A DNA stretch of 31,491 nt from an uncultured Eubacteriales bacterium (GCA_905205195.1 CAJLCS010000022.1:1-31491), one strand, 5' to 3'; positions 1 through 7,600 are shown, counted from the stretch's first letter. Notes: generated from the letters alone by a model not told the origin. Program-made: numbers and translations.

Positions 1-53
1 CAGATGACATACCGGGTATGAACCGGCTACTCTACCAACTGAGTTATGCCGCC
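1..53 (-). tRNA. tRNA-Met (CAT), elongator type, 5' part only
   Basis: Reading the minus strand from position 53 gives a 7-nt acceptor arm (GGCGGCA), a D arm closed by ACTC/GAGT, and an anticodon arm GCCGG-TTCATAC-CCGGT with anticodon CAT. The gene then runs off the window start, so the T arm and 3' end are missing. The TTCATAC loop and the lack of three consecutive G-C pairs in the anticodon stem fit elongator tRNA-Met rather than the initiator. A tRNA-Ile2 with modified CAT cannot be fully excluded without the rest. A consensus promoter lies just upstream. Confidence 0.93.
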
Positions 54-93
54 ATATGGTCAAGAACGGGCCTGCTGAAACATCAGCTTTGTT

Positions 94-122
94 ATTATAG
101 TGGACGTTTTCGGATTTGTCAA
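94..122 (-). promoter_or_regulatory. Sigma-A promoter of the tRNA-Met gene
   Basis: On the minus strand TTGACA (122-117) and TATAAT (99-94) are separated by 17 bp, a perfect consensus pair. Transcription would start near 87 and read into the tRNA starting at 53. A full-consensus promoter suits a highly expressed stable RNA. Confidence 0.9.
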
Positions 123-173
123 GTAAAAAAATCGTTTTTTCTGGAAATAATCTCTCCGGAAAGGAGGGACGGC

Positions 174-551
174 ATGGAGCTGTGGAGAAAAAGCGTGCTG
201 TTCTATCTGGGCGGGACGGCGTATATGGGGCTGGAACTGGCCTACCGGGGCTGGACCCACGGCAGTATGTTTCTGGCCGGCGGGACCTGCTTCCTGCTGC
301 TGGGCGGGCTGGAGGAGGCAGAGCCGAGGCTGCCGCCGGTGCTGCGGCTGCCCCTGGGAGCAATCGTGATTACGGCGGTGGAGCTGGCGGCGGGGCTGCT
401 GATCAACCGGGACTACACCGTCTGGGATTACCGCCGGACGCCGCTGAACTACTGCGGGCAGATCTGCCTGCCCTACTTTCTTCTGTGGATTCCCCTCGGC
501 GGCGCGGCCATGGGATTTTACCGGCTTTTAGAAAGAAAAATCCCATCTTAA
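174..551 (+). CDS. Small integral membrane protein, putative ABC-transporter type IV (CmpB-like) family
   Basis: Predicted 125-residue membrane protein. The ATG at 174 is chosen because AAGGAGGG lies directly upstream at good spacing; longer in-frame extensions have no ribosome binding site. Hydrophobic segments are visible near residues 7-20, 30-45, 60-78 and 100-118. The stretch NRDYTVWDYRRTPLNYCGQI resembles the conserved WDY...P.N..GQIC core of the putative ABC transporter permease family often called CmpB or type IV (PF06541). That family is named for architecture; no ATPase partner sits next to this gene and its true function is not established. It is a stand-alone gene between a divergent tRNA and the zinc-ribbon gene. 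No clear promoter was seen for it. Confidence 0.75.
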   Translation: MELWRKSVLFYLGGTAYMGLELAYRGWTHGSMFLAGGTCFLLLGGLEEAEPRLPPVLRLPLGAIVITAVELAAGLLINRDYTVWDYRRTPLNYCGQICLPYFLLWIPLGGAAMGFYRLLERKIPS

Positions 552-585
552 AAAAAAGTATTTAGGGAAAAATAAGGGATGCTTG

Positions 586-614
586 TTGAATTTCGTCCGG
601 GGGTATGGTATGAT
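586..614 (+). promoter_or_regulatory. Sigma-A-like promoter upstream of the zinc-ribbon gene
   Basis: TTGAAT (586-591) and TATGAT (609-614) are separated by 17 bp. The predicted start near 621 leaves a leader of about 25 nt carrying the AAGGAGG site of the gene at 645. Confidence 0.65.
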
Positions 615-644
615 GGAACCACCATAAAGAAGGAGGATCATCCC

Positions 645-1148
645 ATGAAAACCTGTCCCACCTGCAACCAGCCCGTCGATGACGGCGCGGCCTTCTGCGG
701 CAACTGCGGCGCGCCGCTGGGCCAGCAGCAGCCCGGTGCCAACCCCAACGCGGCGCAGCAGCCCCCCTATGGCGCATATCAGCCCTATCAGGCCCCCGTC
801 AACCCCTACGATCACACGGCGGATTTCGATGCGAAAGACATTTCCGAGAACAAGGTATATTGTATGTTCGCCTATCTGTCCGGCTTTATCGGCATCATTA
901 TCGCCCTGCTGGCCAGCGGTTCCTCACCCTACATCCGGTTCCATATCCGTCAGGTGCTGAAGTTCTCCGTGGTGGATGTGCTGCTGGGCATCGTGGCCGC
1001 GCTGACCGCCTGGACCTTCATCGTCCCCATTGCCGCCGGTATCATGTTCCTGGTGCTGCTGGTCATCAAGATCATCTGCTTCTTCCAGGTCGGTTCCGGC
1101 AAGGCCGTGGAGCCTGCCATCATCCGCAATCTGAATTTCCTGCACTAA
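645..1148 (+). CDS. Zinc-ribbon membrane protein, DUF4870-like
   Basis: Predicted 167 residues. The N-terminus carries a zinc ribbon with C4-x2-C7 and C18-x2-C21. A Gln/Pro/Tyr-rich linker (about residues 26-58) follows, then a membrane domain with about three hydrophobic segments (near 74-92, 105-122 and 124-148). The membrane part includes an FHIRQ motif of the kind seen in small DUF4870-type membrane proteins. The combination of an N-terminal zinc ribbon and a short membrane domain is common in Firmicutes, but the function is unknown. The start is fixed by AAGGAGG 10 nt upstream of ATG 645. It is monocistronic, with its own promoter and a strong terminator right after the stop. Confidence 0.85.
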   Translation: MKTCPTCNQPVDDGAAFCGNCGAPLGQQQPGANPNAAQQPPYGAYQPYQAPVNPYDHTADFDAKDISENKVYCMFAYLSGFIGIIIALLASGSSPYIRFHIRQVLKFSVVDVLLGIVAALTAWTFIVPIAAGIMFLVLLVIKIICFFQVGSGKAVEPAIIRNLNFLH

Positions 1149-1156
1149 CGTCAAAA

Positions 1157-1190
1157 GGGCTGTCTCCCGGCGAGACAGCCCTCTTTTTTT
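1157..1190 (+). terminator. Intrinsic terminator of the zinc-ribbon gene
   Basis: A perfect 10-bp stem GGGCTGTCTC/GAGACAGCCC (1157-1166 with 1172-1181) with a 5-nt loop is followed by CTTTTTTTT-type sequence to 1190. The T-run overlaps the stop codon (1189-1191) of the converging GH2 gene, so the two genes end without spare sequence between them. Confidence 0.93.
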
Positions 1191-2892
1191 ACTCGTTTCC
1201 CGTCAGTTCCCGGGCCACGGCCCGCAGCCGGGCCGGGTCCGGCTTGGTGACGCGCCGGTCGTAGGTCAGCAGGCCGTTGACCTCGTCCTCCACGTCGGAC
1301 AGCTGGGTATACACGGCGGCGCAGAGCCCCCGGGGAATCAGCGGTGCGATCTGCTGCCGGTAAAGCTCCTCCAGCCGGGCCGTCAGTTCCTCCCGGCTTT
1401 CGCAGCGCCCATAGCCGTAGGTTCGGCCCGGATTGGCCGTGTGTCCCGGCACCGGCAGGCTGATGCCGCCGAATTCCGACAGCACCAGCGGCTTTTTCCC
1501 CGGCCGGAGCCGCACCCGGCGGAAATACACATGGCGGCTGTCCACGTCGGTCTGCCGGACGGCAAACCAGCCGGAGGCCGTGTCCACGGGGCGGGTGGGA
1601 TCCAGCGCCTTGAGCAGCCCGTAGGCCTCCCCCGCCCGGCTCTGGCCCCAGCCCTCGTTGAAAACCGTCCAGAGGCACACGCAGGGATGGTTCCGCAGCC
1701 GGGTCACCGCGGCGGTCATGTCCCGCCGGAAGGCCTCCCGCACCGCACTGCGCCGGTTGTCCGGCCGGTCCGGCAGGCGGCGCAGCCCCAGCGTGGGCAG
1801 CGCCGTGTCCCACACAAACCCGTACCGGCCGCCGCTGACCATGTCTTGAAACACCGCCATGCCCAGCCGGTCGCAGTCGTAGTAAAACTGCTCCGGCTCC
1901 ACCTTGATGTGCTTGCGGAGCATATTGAAGCCCATGGCCTTCATGGCCAGAATGTCCTGCGCATAGCATTCCGGCGTCGCGGGCGTGAACAGGCCGTCGC
2001 TCCAGTAGCCCTGATCCAGCACGCCGTGGAAAAAGTAGGGCTTGCCGTTGAGGCACAGCCGGGCCACGCCGTCCACCTGCCGGATGTCCACCAGCCGCAG
2101 GGCGAAATAGGATTCCACCCGGTCCCCGGGAAGTTCCACGGTGCAGCGGTAGAGATAGGGGTCCTCCGGCGACCAGCACCGGGGCCGGTCCGGGGTGAAC
2201 ACCGCCCTGCCGCCGGTCAGGGGCAGCGTGACGGTCCCCTCCGGCGCCGTCACCGTCACATGGCCGGTATGGGCGGGATCGCCGGTATCCAGCACCGCCT
2301 GCCGGTCCGTCACGGTGACGTCCAGCTGCCGGATGCCCCCCTCCGGCAGGCTTTCCATCCACACCGTCTGCCAGATGCCGGACACCGGCGTGTACCACAT
2401 GCCGCCCCGGCGGAGCCGCTGCTTGCCGTGGGGAATCCAGTCCCGGCGCAGATCGTCCCGGCAGCGGATTTCCAGCCGGTTTTCCCCGGCCGTCAGCCGG
2501 TCCGTCACGTCCGCCGTCATGGGGTCATAGCCCCCCAGATGGACCGGCCCCACGGTATCGCCGTTGACCCGGATTTCCGTCTCCTGATCCGCCGCGCCGA
2601 TGTGCAGCAGTACCCGGCCCTGGCAGAAGTCCTCCGGCAGCCGGAACGTCCGGGCGTAGCACAGCCACGCCCCCTCCGGAAAATGCCGCCCCACCCCGGA
2701 CAGGGCCGATTCCGGCGGAAAGGGCACCCGGATGGCAGTCTCCGCCAGCACCTGCCCCTCCGGTGACCGGACCGTCAGGCTCCAGCTGCCGTTCAGGTTC
2801 AGGTAAGAACCCCGGCGGAGCCGGGGCCGGGGGTACGCCTGCCAGGGCGTCCCCGTCAGCGCCGCCCCGGCGGCGGTATCCAGTGTCACCAT
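1189..2892 (-). CDS. Glycoside hydrolase family 2 enzyme, cytoplasmic
   Basis: Predicted 567 residues, GH2 retaining exo-glycosidase (beta-galactosidase, beta-glucuronidase or beta-mannosidase type). Visible layout: N-terminal sugar-binding jelly roll (about 28-180, starting LNLNGSW), a short immunoglobulin-like domain (about 185-270), then the TIM barrel. The acid/base Glu is E413 in FNEGWGQ and the nucleophile is probably E473 in LSEFGG, so both catalytic residues are present. RKHIKVEPEQFYYDCDRLGM resembles the barrel segment of many uncharacterised GH2 enzymes, so the substrate cannot be named. Its length is close to beta-glucuronidases and much shorter than LacZ. No signal peptide is seen. 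The start at 2892 has GGAGG 8 nt upstream. It is divergent from the trp transporter unit. Confidence 0.92.
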   Translation of the reverse strand: MVTLDTAAGAALTGTPWQAYPRPRLRRGSYLNLNGSWSLTVRSPEGQVLAETAIRVPFPPESALSGVGRHFPEGAWLCYARTFRLPEDFCQGRVLLHIGAADQETEIRVNGDTVGPVHLGGYDPMTADVTDRLTAGENRLEIRCRDDLRRDWIPHGKQRLRRGGMWYTPVSGIWQTVWMESLPEGGIRQLDVTVTDRQAVLDTGDPAHTGHVTVTAPEGTVTLPLTGGRAVFTPDRPRCWSPEDPYLYRCTVELPGDRVESYFALRLVDIRQVDGVARLCLNGKPYFFHGVLDQGYWSDGLFTPATPECYAQDILAMKAMGFNMLRKHIKVEPEQFYYDCDRLGMAVFQDMVSGGRYGFVWDTALPTLGLRRLPDRPDNRRSAVREAFRRDMTAAVTRLRNHPCVCLWTVFNEGWGQSRAGEAYGLLKALDPTRPVDTASGWFAVRQTDVDSRHVYFRRVRLRPGKKPLVLSEFGGISLPVPGHTANPGRTYGYGRCESREELTARLEELYRQQIAPLIPRGLCAAVYTQLSDVEDEVNGLLTYDRRVTKPDPARLRAVARELTGNE

Positions 2893-2915
2893 GGTCCATT
2901 CCTCCTTTTTCCTTT

Positions 2916-2944
2916 ATTGTAGCGGACGGCGGCCGCCGGTGCAA
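2916..2944 (-). promoter_or_regulatory. Candidate promoter of the GH2 gene
   Basis: On the minus strand a good -10 TACAAT (2921-2916) is preceded at 17 bp by a weak -35 TTGCAC (2944-2939). The weak -35 suggests it may need an activator. It lies back to back with the T-box promoter, whose -35 begins at 2966. Confidence 0.5.
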
Positions 2945-2965
2945 GCGCAAGGCCAAAACTTTTTC

Positions 2966-2993
2966 TTGACAAGGGGAAAAACTGCGCTATAAT
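2966..2993 (+). promoter_or_regulatory. Sigma-A promoter of the T-box/ABC transporter unit
   Basis: TTGACA (2966-2971) and TATAAT (2988-2993) are both perfect consensus hexamers with a 16-bp spacer. The start is expected near 3000, immediately before the T-box leader. Confidence 0.92.
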
Positions 2994-2999
2994 AAGGCC

Positions 3000-3268
3000 A
3001 TAAACCGTCGAAGCGGAGATAACGTCGCTTGCGCATCGCCAGAGAGCCCCCGTTGCTGGAAGTGGGGTGTTAAGCGGAGCGGCAAATGGACCGCAGAGGG
3101 CAGTGGGAAAGGCTTCGGCCGAGTATCTTCTGACGCAAGCCAGCGTTAACGGGCAGCGATGTGTCGGCATCGTACTGAGCGGCCGGATCTTCCGGCAAAC
3201 AAGGTGGCACCGCAGGTATTCGTTCCTGTCCTTGTTCTCCATAGGGAGAGCAGGGGCAGTTTTTTTAT
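3000..3268 (+). promoter_or_regulatory. T-box riboswitch, tryptophan specifier (UGG)
   Basis: A leader RNA that senses uncharged tRNA. Stem I carries the CCAGAGAG element (3039-3046) and, on its 3' side, the specifier context CAAA-TGG-ACC with codon TGG (Trp) at 3087-3089. A GGCCGGATCTTCCGGC hairpin (3181-3196) sits where stem III is expected. The T-box core AAGGTGGCACCGC (3201-3213) has the 7-nt bulge TGGCACC between antiterminator helices ACAAGG/CCTTGT (3199-3204 with 3230-3235) and GCAGG/CCTGT (3212-3216 with 3225-3229). Base C3208 in TGGC would pair with a G discriminator, as in tRNA-Trp. The mutually exclusive terminator follows. Uncharged tRNA-Trp should switch the downstream transporter on. 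Confidence 0.95.
3226..3266 (+). terminator. T-box-controlled terminator hairpin
   Basis: A 15-bp stem (3226-3240 with 3245-3259, several G-U pairs) with an ATAG loop is followed by seven Ts (3260-3266). Its 5' arm contains the CCTG and CCTTGT segments that pair with the T-box in the antiterminator, so the two structures exclude each other. Confidence 0.93.
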
Positions 3269-3380
3269 GGTCTGAAAGGGGAAACGGCAATGAAGCACTT
3301 GCATTTCCCGGGGCGGCGATGGCGTCCCGGCATCATCCGAACATCCGTCCACTGATATTGAAATAAAGGAGAAATTTCCA

Positions 3381-4352
3381 ATGAAAAAACTGATTTCCGT
3401 TCTTCTCGCCGCCCTGCTGGTGCTGGGCGTCTTCGCAGGCTGCGGCGGCAAAACCGCCTCCGGCTACCGCATCGCCGTGGTCCAGCAGCTGGACCACCCC
3501 TCCCTGGACGAAATCCGCACCGCCATCGAGCAGGAGCTGGACGCCAAGGCCAAGGAACTGGGCATTTCCGTCACCTATCAGGACTACAACGGCCAGAACG
3601 ACGCCACGGCCCTCAACCAGATCGGCGCCCAGGTGGTGTCCGGCGGCTTTGACGCCGTGATCCCCATCGGCACGCTGGCGGCCCAGTGCATGGTCACCGC
3701 CACGGAAAGCGCCGGTATCCCCGTGATTTACGCCGCCGTCTCCGATCCGGAAACCACCGGCCTGACCGGGCTGGACCGGGTCACCGGCACCTCCGACGCG
3801 CTGAATACGAACCTGATTCTGGACATGATGCTGGCCGTCAACCCCAACGTCAAGACCGTTGGCCTGCTTTACTCCAATTCCGAGGTCAATTCCGAAGTGC
3901 CCATCGCCCAGGCCAAGGCCTATCTGGACGGGAAGGGCATCGCCTATCTGGAGAAAACCGGCAACACCGCCGACGAGGTCCTCACCGCCGCCAGCGCGCT
4001 GGTGGGCCGGGTGGACGCGGTGTTCACCCCCACGGACAACGTGATTATGGCCTCCGAGGCCGCCGTGGCCGAAATTCTGAACAAGGCCGGTATCCCCCAC
4101 TACACCGGCGCGGACTCCTTCGTGGCGGCGGGGGCCTTCGCCACCTGCGGCGTCAACTACACGGCGCTGGGCGCCCAGACGGCGGATCTGGCGCTGGAAG
4201 TGCTGCAAACCGGCAAGGTGCCCGCTTATCAGGTGGTCAGCGGCGGCATCATCGCCGTGAACACCGACACCGCCGCCGCGCTGCAGCTTGACTACAGCGT
4301 CTTTTCCGGCATGGCCGGCACCGTCAAGGAGCTGACCACCCAGGCAGACTGA
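3381..4352 (+). CDS. trpX: ABC transporter substrate-binding lipoprotein, predicted tryptophan importer TrpX
   Basis: Predicted 323 residues of the ABC_sub_bind family (PF04392 / COG2984 type). An N-terminal lipoprotein signal (MKKLISVLLAALLVLG) ends in FAGC with Cys21 as the lipidation site, placing the protein on the outer face of the membrane. Two Rossmann-like lobes follow; segments such as VVSGGFDAVIPIGTLAAQ and PVIYAAVSDPETTGL are typical of this family. The start has AAAGGAG about 9 nt upstream. It is first gene of a trpX-permease-ATPase unit under the T-box. The family alone is often annotated as 'amino acid or sugar' binding; tryptophan is inferred from the UGG specifier. The gene symbol rests on that inference. 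Confidence 0.85.
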   Translation: MKKLISVLLAALLVLGVFAGCGGKTASGYRIAVVQQLDHPSLDEIRTAIEQELDAKAKELGISVTYQDYNGQNDATALNQIGAQVVSGGFDAVIPIGTLAAQCMVTATESAGIPVIYAAVSDPETTGLTGLDRVTGTSDALNTNLILDMMLAVNPNVKTVGLLYSNSEVNSEVPIAQAKAYLDGKGIAYLEKTGNTADEVLTAASALVGRVDAVFTPTDNVIMASEAAVAEILNKAGIPHYTGADSFVAAGAFATCGVNYTALGAQTADLALEVLQTGKVPAYQVVSGGIIAVNTDTAAALQLDYSVFSGMAGTVKELTTQAD

Positions 4353-4370
4353 CCGAAAGAGGGAGTAACC

Positions 4371-5264
4371 GTGGGACTTTCAACCGTTCTGACCAGCGCA
4401 CTGGAGCTGGGCTGCATTTATACGCTGGTGGCGCTGGCCCTGTACCTGAGCTTCCGGATTCTGAACATCGCGGATATGACCACCGACGGCGCCTTTACCC
4501 TGGGCTGCGCCGTGTCCGCCGTGGTGGCCCTCCACGGCCACCCGGTGCTGGCGCTGCCCGCCGCCATGGCGGCGGGAGCGGCGGCGGGGCTGATCACCGC
4601 CCTGCTGCAGACCCGGTGCGGCATCCCCTCCATTCTGGCGGGCATCATCACCGGCACCGGGCTGTACACCGTCAATCTGGCGGTGATGGGCTTTTCCTCC
4701 AACGTGAGCCTGATCCGGGCGGACACGATTTTCACGCTGGCGGCCCCCGTTCTGGGCCGGGGCGGGAAGCTGATCCTCGCGGCGGCGCTGGCCGCTGCCG
4801 CCTGCGTGCTGATGGTGCTGTTTCTCAAGACCCGGGTGGGGCTGTCCGTCCGGGCCACCGGCGACAATCCGGAGATGGTCCGGGCCAGCTCCATCAACAC
4901 GGGCTTTACGGTAACGCTGGGGCTGTGCCTGTCCAACGCCCTCACCGCCCTGTCCGGCGCGGTGCTGGCCCAGTACCAGAAAACCGCCGACATCAATCTC
5001 GGCACCGGCATGGTCATCATCGGGCTGGCGTCGCTGGTCATCGGCGAGACGCTGCTGGGCCGGGGCGGCCTGTGGTGCAAGGCGCTGGGGGTGCTGGTTG
5101 GCAGCATTCTCTACCGGCTGGTCATTGCGCTGGCCATGCGGCTGGACCTGCCCAGCGAATGCCTGAAGCTGATTTCCGCCGTCATCGTGGCGCTGGCCAT
5201 TGCCCTGCCCAACCTGCGTAAGGGCCGGGCCGCGAAGAAAAAGGAGGTCTCCCCTCATGCTTGA
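4371..5264 (+). CDS. trpY: ABC transporter permease, predicted tryptophan importer TrpY
   Basis: Predicted 297 residues, a branched-chain-amino-acid-type permease (BPD_transp_2, COG4120 type) with about eight or nine hydrophobic segments. The N-terminus (LGCIYTLVALALYLSFRILN) and the segment with NIADMTTDGAFTLG match this permease class, as does the later GDNPEMVRASSIN coupling region that contacts the ATPase. The start is GTG at 4371 with AGAGGGAG upstream, 18 nt after the trpX stop. Its 3' end overlaps the ATPase start by 8 nt, implying translational coupling. It forms the membrane pore of the T-box-controlled importer. Substrate identity is inferred only from the riboswitch. Confidence 0.88.
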   Translation: MGLSTVLTSALELGCIYTLVALALYLSFRILNIADMTTDGAFTLGCAVSAVVALHGHPVLALPAAMAAGAAAGLITALLQTRCGIPSILAGIITGTGLYTVNLAVMGFSSNVSLIRADTIFTLAAPVLGRGGKLILAAALAAAACVLMVLFLKTRVGLSVRATGDNPEMVRASSINTGFTVTLGLCLSNALTALSGAVLAQYQKTADINLGTGMVIIGLASLVIGETLLGRGGLWCKALGVLVGSILYRLVIALAMRLDLPSECLKLISAVIVALAIALPNLRKGRAAKKKEVSPHA

Positions 5265-6060
5265 GCTGCAATCCCTCCGCAAAACCTTCTATCCCGGCAC
5301 CGTCAACGCCAAGACGGCGCTGGACGGCGTGTCCCTGACCCTCCGGGACGGGGATTTCGTCACCCTCATCGGCTCCAACGGCGCGGGAAAAAGCACCCTG
5401 ATGAACGCCATTGCCGGAACCTTCCGGCCCGACGAAGGAAAAATTCTGCTGGACGGCCGGGACATCACGGCGCTGCCGGATTTCCGGCGCAGCAAGTTCA
5501 TCGGCCGGATGTTTCAGGACCCCATGAAGGGCACCGCCCCCCACATGACCATTGAGGAGAATCTGGCGCTGGCCTACCTGCGGGCGGTCCGGGGCCGGTC
5601 CCCCTTCTCCATGATTACGGGGGCGGACCGGCAGGAATTCCGGCAGCGGCTGGCCGACCTGCATCTGGGGCTGGAGGACCGGATGCAGCAGCCGGTGGGG
5701 CTGCTGTCCGGCGGCCAGCGGCAGGCGCTGACACTGCTGATGGCCACGCTGGTGCCGCCGAAGCTGCTGCTGCTGGACGAGCACACCGCGGCGCTGGACC
5801 CCGCCACGGCGGAAAAGGTGCTGGACCTGACCAAGGCCATCGTGGCGGAGCATCACATCACCTGCCTGATGGTGACCCACAACGTGACGGCGGCGCTGGC
5901 CCTTGGCAACCGGACGGTGATGATGGACGCCGGAAAAATCGCCCTGGATCTGGCGGGGCCGGACCGGGACGGGCTGACACCGGAGGGGCTGCTGGCCCTG
6001 TTCCGGAAATCCGGCGCCGAAAGCGACCGGCTGCTGTTCTCCGTAGGCACCCGCGCATAA
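5257..6060 (+). CDS. trpZ: ABC transporter ATP-binding protein, predicted tryptophan importer TrpZ
   Basis: Predicted 267-residue ATPase that powers the importer. Motifs in order: Walker A GSNGAGKST (39-47), Q-loop MFQDPMKGT, signature LSGGQRQAL, Walker B LLLLDEHTAAL and the switch histidine in MVTHN. All catalytic residues are present. ATG 5257 is chosen over an upstream in-frame GTG-type start at 5200 because AAAGGAGG lies at 5240-5247 and the family begins at MLELQSLRKTF. The gene overlaps the permease stop by 8 nt. The COG1101-type ATPase, permease and PF04392 binding protein always travel as a trio. A bidirectional terminator closes the unit. Confidence 0.93.
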   Translation: MLELQSLRKTFYPGTVNAKTALDGVSLTLRDGDFVTLIGSNGAGKSTLMNAIAGTFRPDEGKILLDGRDITALPDFRRSKFIGRMFQDPMKGTAPHMTIEENLALAYLRAVRGRSPFSMITGADRQEFRQRLADLHLGLEDRMQQPVGLLSGGQRQALTLLMATLVPPKLLLLDEHTAALDPATAEKVLDLTKAIVAEHHITCLMVTHNVTAALALGNRTVMMDAGKIALDLAGPDRDGLTPEGLLALFRKSGAESDRLLFSVGTRA

Positions 6061-6073
6061 GCACAAAAAATAC

Positions 6074-6108
6074 GCCCGGAAGGTACCGAAAAGCGGTATC
6101 TCCCGGGC
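6074..6108. terminator. Bidirectional terminator between trpZ and the GH28-like gene
   Basis: An inverted repeat with arms GCCCGGAAGGTACCG and CGGTATCTCCCGGGC (one mismatch, one G-T) has a short A-rich loop. T-rich sequence follows on the plus strand (ATTTTCC) and a T-run follows on the minus strand (complement of AAAAAA at 6065-6070). It can serve both converging genes. Confidence 0.85.
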
Positions 6109-6124
6109 ATTTTCCGTTTTTTCG

Positions 6125-7489
6125 TCAGATGGGGGTGCAGACAAACGGCTCGTCGGTCCGGACCACATAGTCCTCCGACGCCATGGGTGCGGTGACCTTC
6201 CGGAAGGTGAACCGGCAGCTTGCCGGGTCGCTCCAGCACTTGACCAGATGGCGGCTGCGGCTGTTTTCCACCTCCACGTTGTCAAAGCAGACCTCCCGGC
6301 AGTTGGCCATGTGCATGAAGGGCACGTCCTCAAAGCCGGGCCGCATGGAAAACCGCACGTTCTCAAAGGTCACCGAGGCAGGCTTTTCCGTGTCGCCGTA
6401 GGCCGTCAGCGGCATGGAGATGCCCGTGGCCTCGATGTTCTCGAACCGGATGTCCGCCAGCGGCTCGTTGAGCTGCCAGATCTCGTTACCGGAGTAGTTG
6501 AAGTGCAGGAACCGGTCCGCCCCCTCCACCCGGCAGTCCCGGATGACGATGTTGGAGGCGGGATAGCGGACCTTCTGGGTGAAATCCGCAAAATAGGTAA
6601 ACAGGCTGAGCATATTGTACCGGTGGTTTTTGTCCTCGGCAGCGTTGGTGCCGTTGATGCCCGCCTGCTTCTCTTCCTTCGTCAGGGAGCCGCGGAACAG
6701 GAACCGGGCCGGGGCAAAAATATGGCAGTGGTGCACCAGCACGTTGGTGCCGCCGAACCGGAAGGCGCTGCAGGCCGTGTTCAGCTCGCAGTCCTCCACC
6801 AGCACGTTGCGGTTGTTGAAGCCCGCCACGCAGTCGTCACCGGTGTAGAGGCGGCAGCGCCGGACCACCACATCGTCGCAGCCCCGGAAATGCACGCCGT
6901 CGTGGCCGCCCTCCACCGTCACATCCTCCACCAGAATGTTCCGGCTCTCCCGGGTGGAATGGGCCCAGTTGGCGCTGTTGCGGATGGTGTAGCCCCGCAG
7001 GACCACATGGCGGCAGCGGTGAATGCTGAAGGCGTGGGGACCCCGATAGCCCTCCTCGCCCTGCTCGTCGTAGCAGTTGCAGCCGTCGATCATGGCCCCC
7101 GGCTCGCCGATGACGGCGATATTCTCCGCGTCAAAGGCCCGGATGACGGCGTTGTGCCAGCGCAGGCCGTAGGGCTTGATGGTTTTGTCCGTGTCCGCGT
7201 TGCGCTCCAGCTCGGCGGGGTTCACCGGCTCCAGCGTGTCGTTCTTCAGAATAAAGTAGTCCTCCGGGTTCCGGCTGGCCTTCAGCACCGCGCCGCTGCG
7301 AAGCAGCAGCGTCACGCCGGAGCGCAGCCGCATGGCCCGCACCGGATAAACGCCGGCGGGCACCTCCACGGTGCCGCCGCCCCGGGTGAAGCAGCAGTCA
7401 ATGGCCGCCTGAATGGCCCCGTCCTGGAATTCCCGGCTGTCCGGCACCGCGCCGAAATCCAGAACCGAAACGGTGTATGTCGCATCCAT
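6125..7489 (-). CDS. GH28-like right-handed beta-helix glycosidase (polygalacturonase fold)
   Basis: Predicted 454 residues. The N-terminus (VLDFGAVPDS..., then AIQAAID...GGGTVEVPAGVY) is the usual entry to the pectin-lyase-like beta-helix of GH28. Repeated coil units with N-V-x-V-x-D/R spacing fill the middle. Candidate catalytic acids are D197 in GGHDGVHF and D218-D219 in TGDDCVAG, matching the Asp triad of GH28. The canonical GHG and RIK motifs are not obvious, so substrate and mechanism are uncertain. No signal peptide is present, suggesting a cytoplasmic exo-enzyme acting on imported oligosaccharides. ATG 7489 has GGAGG at 7503-7499. A full-consensus promoter and a C5G/CG5 leader hairpin precede it. 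Confidence 0.82.
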   Translation of the reverse strand: MDATYTVSVLDFGAVPDSREFQDGAIQAAIDCCFTRGGGTVEVPAGVYPVRAMRLRSGVTLLLRSGAVLKASRNPEDYFILKNDTLEPVNPAELERNADTDKTIKPYGLRWHNAVIRAFDAENIAVIGEPGAMIDGCNCYDEQGEEGYRGPHAFSIHRCRHVVLRGYTIRNSANWAHSTRESRNILVEDVTVEGGHDGVHFRGCDDVVVRRCRLYTGDDCVAGFNNRNVLVEDCELNTACSAFRFGGTNVLVHHCHIFAPARFLFRGSLTKEEKQAGINGTNAAEDKNHRYNMLSLFTYFADFTQKVRYPASNIVIRDCRVEGADRFLHFNYSGNEIWQLNEPLADIRFENIEATGISMPLTAYGDTEKPASVTFENVRFSMRPGFEDVPFMHMANCREVCFDNVEVENSRSRHLVKCWSDPASCRFTFRKVTAPMASEDYVVRTDEPFVCTPI

Positions 7490-7510
7490 AGGAAATTTCC
7501 TCCACATCTG

Positions 7511-7526
7511 CCCCCGCTTTCGGGGG
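7511..7526 (-). other. Leader hairpin in the GH28-like gene 5' UTR
   Basis: On the minus strand CCCCCG-AAAG-CGGGGG forms a compact 6-bp GC stem between the predicted start (about 7531) and the ribosome binding site (7503-7499). It would sit within a few nucleotides of the RNA 5' end, a position typical of stabilising 5' hairpins. Role is inference. Confidence 0.6.
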
Positions 7527-7537
7527 ATATTGTCTGT

Positions 7538-7566
7538 ATTATAACCAAACCCCGCCGGACTGTCAA
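7538..7566 (-). promoter_or_regulatory. Sigma-A promoter of the GH28-like gene
   Basis: On the minus strand TTGACA (7566-7561) and TATAAT (7543-7538) are perfect consensus hexamers with a 17-bp spacer. Unlike many sugar-degradation genes it has a full-strength promoter, so any control would have to be by repression or at the RNA level. Confidence 0.92.
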
Positions 7567-7600
7567 TGAAGATTTCCGCCAAATTGCCGGCCGGTTTCTC

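Noticed and set aside
116..565. Overlapping frame to the small membrane protein gene (149 codons)
   Set aside because: Gly/Ala/Arg-rich frame-shifted translation with no membrane segments. The frame starting at 174 has the ribosome binding site and a recognisable family motif.
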